From Phycisphaerae bacterium (GTDB lineage Bacteria > Planctomycetota > Phycisphaerae > UBA1845 > PWPN01), in the NCBI GenBank assembly GCA_003557125.1, contig PWPN01000228.1, positions 1-16,553 on the forward strand: a stretch of 16,553 nucleotides of DNA, given 5' to 3'. How positions within the stretch are numbered: the first letter of the stretch is position 1; every line of letters begins with the position of its first letter. The translations under genes and the position numbers were made by a program. Shown here one piece after another: positions 14,345-16,553 of this stretch. The notes under the pieces are model-generated. The model had not been told where the DNA came from and did not search any database. It saw only the letters and a list, made by a program, of their open reading frames with translations.

Positions 14345-16396
14345 ATGGCGGATCTCCGAACGACATCCCCCCCGGACGGCACGGGCCTGATCGATCTGGA
14401 CCCCTGGCTCGGGTCGTATGCGGACGCACTGCGTTACCGGTATGGCCGTTACCGTGAGAAACGCGATCAGCTTTCAGGGGGCTCGGGCGTCCTGGAGGGC
14501 TTCAGCCGGGGGCATGACTACTTCGGGCTCAACCGCGGCATGCACGAAGGACAGCCCGGCATCTGGTACCGCGAGTGGGCGCCCGGGGCGGAGGCTGCCT
14601 CTCTGATCGGCGATTTCAATGGCTGGGACCGCTCCGCGCATCCGATGACGCGGGACGATTTCGGTATCTGGAGCCTGTTTCTGCCGGACGACGCTTACGC
14701 CGACCGGCTCGTGCATACAGGCCGCGTCAAGGTCCACATAGTCCATCGCGGCCACGGCAGAGACCGCATTCCCGCCTACATCCGCCGGGTTCTCTTCGAT
14801 CCGACGAACCATATGCCCGTGGGTCAGTATTGGAGCCCGCCCGAGCCCTATCCCTGGCGGCACGAAAGGCCTCAGCTCGCCTGTCAGCCGCGCATCTACG
14901 AGGCGCACGTGGGGATGGCTACCGAACATGAGCGGGTCGGGACCTTCGGTGAATTCGCCGAGCGGGTTCTGCCGCGCATCGCCCGCTGCGGGTACAATGC
15001 CGTCCAGTTGATGGCTATCCAGGAACACCCGTACTACGCGTCGTTCGGGTACCAGGTGAGCAATTTCTTCGCGGTCTCCTCGCGGTTCGGCACGCCGGAG
15101 GACTTCAAATACCTCATCGACACGGCCCACGGCCTGGGGATCCTCGTGCTGCTGGACCTCGTCCACAGCAATGCGGTCAAAAACATTCACGACGGGCTCA
15201 ACAACTTCGACGGCACGGACCACCAGTACTTTCATTCCGGGCCGCGCGGCGAGCACCCTGCCTGGGACTCGCGCCTGTTCGATTATGACAAGTACGAGGT
15301 GCTGCGGTTCCTGCTGAGCAACGTGCGGTTCTGGCTGGACGAGTACCGGCTCGACGGATTCCGGTTCGACGGCGTCACGAGCATGATGTACCTCGACCAC
15401 GGGCTCGGCAAGCCGTTCACCTGCTACGACGATTATTTCGGCCCCGGCATCGACGAGCCGGCGGTGACGTACCTCCAGTTGGCCAACCAGGTCGCCCACG
15501 AAGCGTACCCGCAGGCGGTGACGATCGCCGAGGACGTCTCGGGCATGGTGGGGATGGCCCGGCCCATCGATGAGGGGGGGATCGGGTTCGATTACCGGCT
15601 GGCGATGGGGATACCGGACTACTGGATCAAGATCCTCAAAGAGCGGAGCGACGAGCAGTGGCCGATGGGCGAGATCTACCACACGCTCACCAACCGTCGC
15701 TACGGGGAAAACCACATCGCCTACGCCGAGAGCCATGACCAGGCCATGGTCGGGGACAAGACGATCGCCTTCTGGCTCATGGACGCGGACATGTACTGGC
15801 TGATGAGCAAGGGCGAGACCGGCAACGTGGTCATCGAACGCGGCATGGCCCTGCACAAGATGATCCGGCTCATCACCTTCGCACTGGGCGGCGAGGGATA
15901 CCTCAACTTCATGGGCAACGAGTTCGGGCATCCCGAGTGGATCGACTTCCCGCGCGAAGGCAACGGCTTCTCCTACAAGTACGCACGGCGGCAGTGGTCG
16001 CTCATCGACGACCCGACGCTCCGCTACCGGGATCTCGGTAATTTCGACTGCGAGATGCTCGCGCTTGACCAGCGGTATCGGCTGCTGTCGGAACATCCGA
16101 TCGAGGGGCTGTCCGTTCACGAAGATCATAAGATCCTCGCCTTCCGACGCGGGCCGATCGTGTTCGTTTTCAATTTCCACCCGTCCGAGTCGCGCGCGGA
16201 TTACCGCATCGGCGTGCCGGCGCGCGCGGACTATCGGCTCACGCTCAACACGGACGATTTCTGGTTCGGAGGGCACGGGCTGGTGAGCACCGGCCAGGTC
16301 TACCCGGCGCAGTCCGTCCCCTACGACGGGCACGCCCAGTCGATCCAGGTCTACGTCCCCGCGCGGACGGCGCAGGTCCTGTTGCCGGAAGGTTGA
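14345..16396 (+). CDS. glgB: 1,4-alpha-glucan branching enzyme, eukaryote-type (GH13_8-like)
   Basis: The enzyme cuts alpha-1,4 glucan chains and rejoins them as alpha-1,6 branches. The protein has 683 aa, close to eukaryotic GBE1/starch branching enzymes. A CBM48-like N-terminal domain (WYREWAPGAEAASLIGDFNGWD, 74-95, split here by eye) precedes the GH13 barrel. The barrel shows LLDLVHSNAVKN (269-280), DGFRFDGVTSMMY (337-349) with nucleophile Asp342, TIAEDVSGM (393-401) with acid/base Glu396, and AESHDQAMVGDKTIAFWLMD (461-480) with Asp465. LNFMGNEFGHPEWIDFPR and the GDKTIAFWLMD run are hallmarks of the eukaryotic subfamily rather than of ordinary bacterial GlgB. The ribosome binding site before ATG 14345 is weak. 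The gene runs to within 6 bp of the convergent sugar-nucleotide gene. Confidence 0.93.
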   Translation: MADLRTTSPPDGTGLIDLDPWLGSYADALRYRYGRYREKRDQLSGGSGVLEGFSRGHDYFGLNRGMHEGQPGIWYREWAPGAEAASLIGDFNGWDRSAHPMTRDDFGIWSLFLPDDAYADRLVHTGRVKVHIVHRGHGRDRIPAYIRRVLFDPTNHMPVGQYWSPPEPYPWRHERPQLACQPRIYEAHVGMATEHERVGTFGEFAERVLPRIARCGYNAVQLMAIQEHPYYASFGYQVSNFFAVSSRFGTPEDFKYLIDTAHGLGILVLLDLVHSNAVKNIHDGLNNFDGTDHQYFHSGPRGEHPAWDSRLFDYDKYEVLRFLLSNVRFWLDEYRLDGFRFDGVTSMMYLDHGLGKPFTCYDDYFGPGIDEPAVTYLQLANQVAHEAYPQAVTIAEDVSGMVGMARPIDEGGIGFDYRLAMGIPDYWIKILKERSDEQWPMGEIYHTLTNRRYGENHIAYAESHDQAMVGDKTIAFWLMDADMYWLMSKGETGNVVIERGMALHKMIRLITFALGGEGYLNFMGNEFGHPEWIDFPREGNGFSYKYARRQWSLIDDPTLRYRDLGNFDCEMLALDQRYRLLSEHPIEGLSVHEDHKILAFRRGPIVFVFNFHPSESRADYRIGVPARADYRLTLNTDDFWFGGHGLVSTGQVYPAQSVPYDGHAQSIQVYVPARTAQVLLPEG

Positions 16397-16402
16397 TCGG
16401 TA

Positions 16403-16553
16403 TCACATGTACCGCTCGCCGCGGGTCGCGCGGACGCGTTCGACGAGTTCCTTGATCCGCTGTGCCTGCGAACGATGGCAGATGACGGTCGCGTCGTCGG
16501 CGTGCGCGACGATGAGGTCCTCGACCCCCAGCAGCGCGATGAGATGGTCGCTC
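16403..16553 (-). CDS. Mannose-1-phosphate guanylyltransferase-like, C-terminal end (truncated by window edge)
   Basis: The reverse strand gives 49 codons ending in TGA at 16403-16405. They read SDHLIALLGVEDLIVAHADD, then ATVICHRSQAQRIKELVERV and RATRGERYM. The pattern LGVEDLIVxHxDDATVxCxRxxAQxIKxLVExV is typical of the end of ManC-type nucleotidyltransferases, which make GDP-mannose from mannose-1-phosphate and GTP. The catalytic N-terminal part lies beyond the edge, so a related sugar nucleotidyltransferase is not excluded. Confidence 0.8.
   Translation of the reverse strand, partial: SDHLIALLGVEDLIVAHADDATVICHRSQAQRIKELVERVRATRGERYM

Noticed and set aside
14474..16333. Minus-strand frame of 619 codons
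   Set aside because: It is antisense to the branching enzyme; its Val/Arg/His-rich composition is typical of a reversed GC-rich gene.

Overview
The window is a stretch of GC-rich bacterial chromosome carrying mostly housekeeping and carbohydrate-metabolism genes. Several traits point to a Planctomycetota-like organism, perhaps of the Phycisphaerae. These are a SpoVG with a zinc ribbon inside its core, a tiny MJ0042-like zinc-ribbon protein, a Tat-exported sugar isomerase/epimerase coupled to a UroD-like protein, an isoaspartyl methyltransferase with a lipoprotein signal, and a eukaryote-type (GH13_8-like) glycogen branching enzyme. The lineage is an inference from gene content; no rRNA or tRNA gene was seen.

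Layout. At the left edge, on the minus strand, lie the first 198 codons of a TIGR03960-type B12-binding/radical SAM protein (1-594). Upstream of it sits infA (IF-1, 752-979), and the 157 bp between them hold a 12-bp tandem repeat and a perfect hairpin. Divergent from infA, on the plus strand, come rsmB (1268-2692), a 55-aa membrane microprotein (2877-3044) and a two-TM protein with a helical-repeat cytoplasmic part (3287-4363). This last gene is preceded by a strikingly structured leader (about 3161-3254). Convergent to it are ispE and spoVG (6104 down to 4460), which overlap by 47 nt. A 52-aa zinc-ribbon gene (6581-6739) points away from ispE across a 476-bp stretch without a convincing gene.

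The middle and right parts hold four minus-strand genes: a GH57 alpha-amylase-like glycosidase (6877-8088), a membrane-anchored alpha/beta hydrolase (8315-9601), and the coupled pair of a Tat-signal TIM-barrel isomerase (9881-10840) and a UroD-like protein (10843-11919). A lipoprotein-type isoaspartyl methyltransferase (12178-13131, plus) follows and ends in a 30-bp perfect palindrome. Next comes a degenerate array of about 23-bp repeats that runs into the 3' end of a convergent ferritin gene (13390-13881). The window closes with the branching enzyme (14345-16396, plus), convergent within 6 bp with the last 49 codons of a mannose-1-phosphate guanylyltransferase-like gene (16403-16553, minus).

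How the genes fit together. GH57 and GH13_8 enzymes both act on alpha-glucans, which suggests glycogen or maltodextrin turnover, and the sugar-nucleotide enzyme at the edge fits polysaccharide synthesis. infA and rsmB belong to translation, ispE to isoprenoid synthesis, and ferritin to iron storage. I found no phage, transposon, CRISPR or defence system. The most unusual items are the zinc-ribbon SpoVG, the structured leader at 3161-3254, the lipoprotein methyltransferase, and the repeat array that appears to have grown from the ferritin 3' end.
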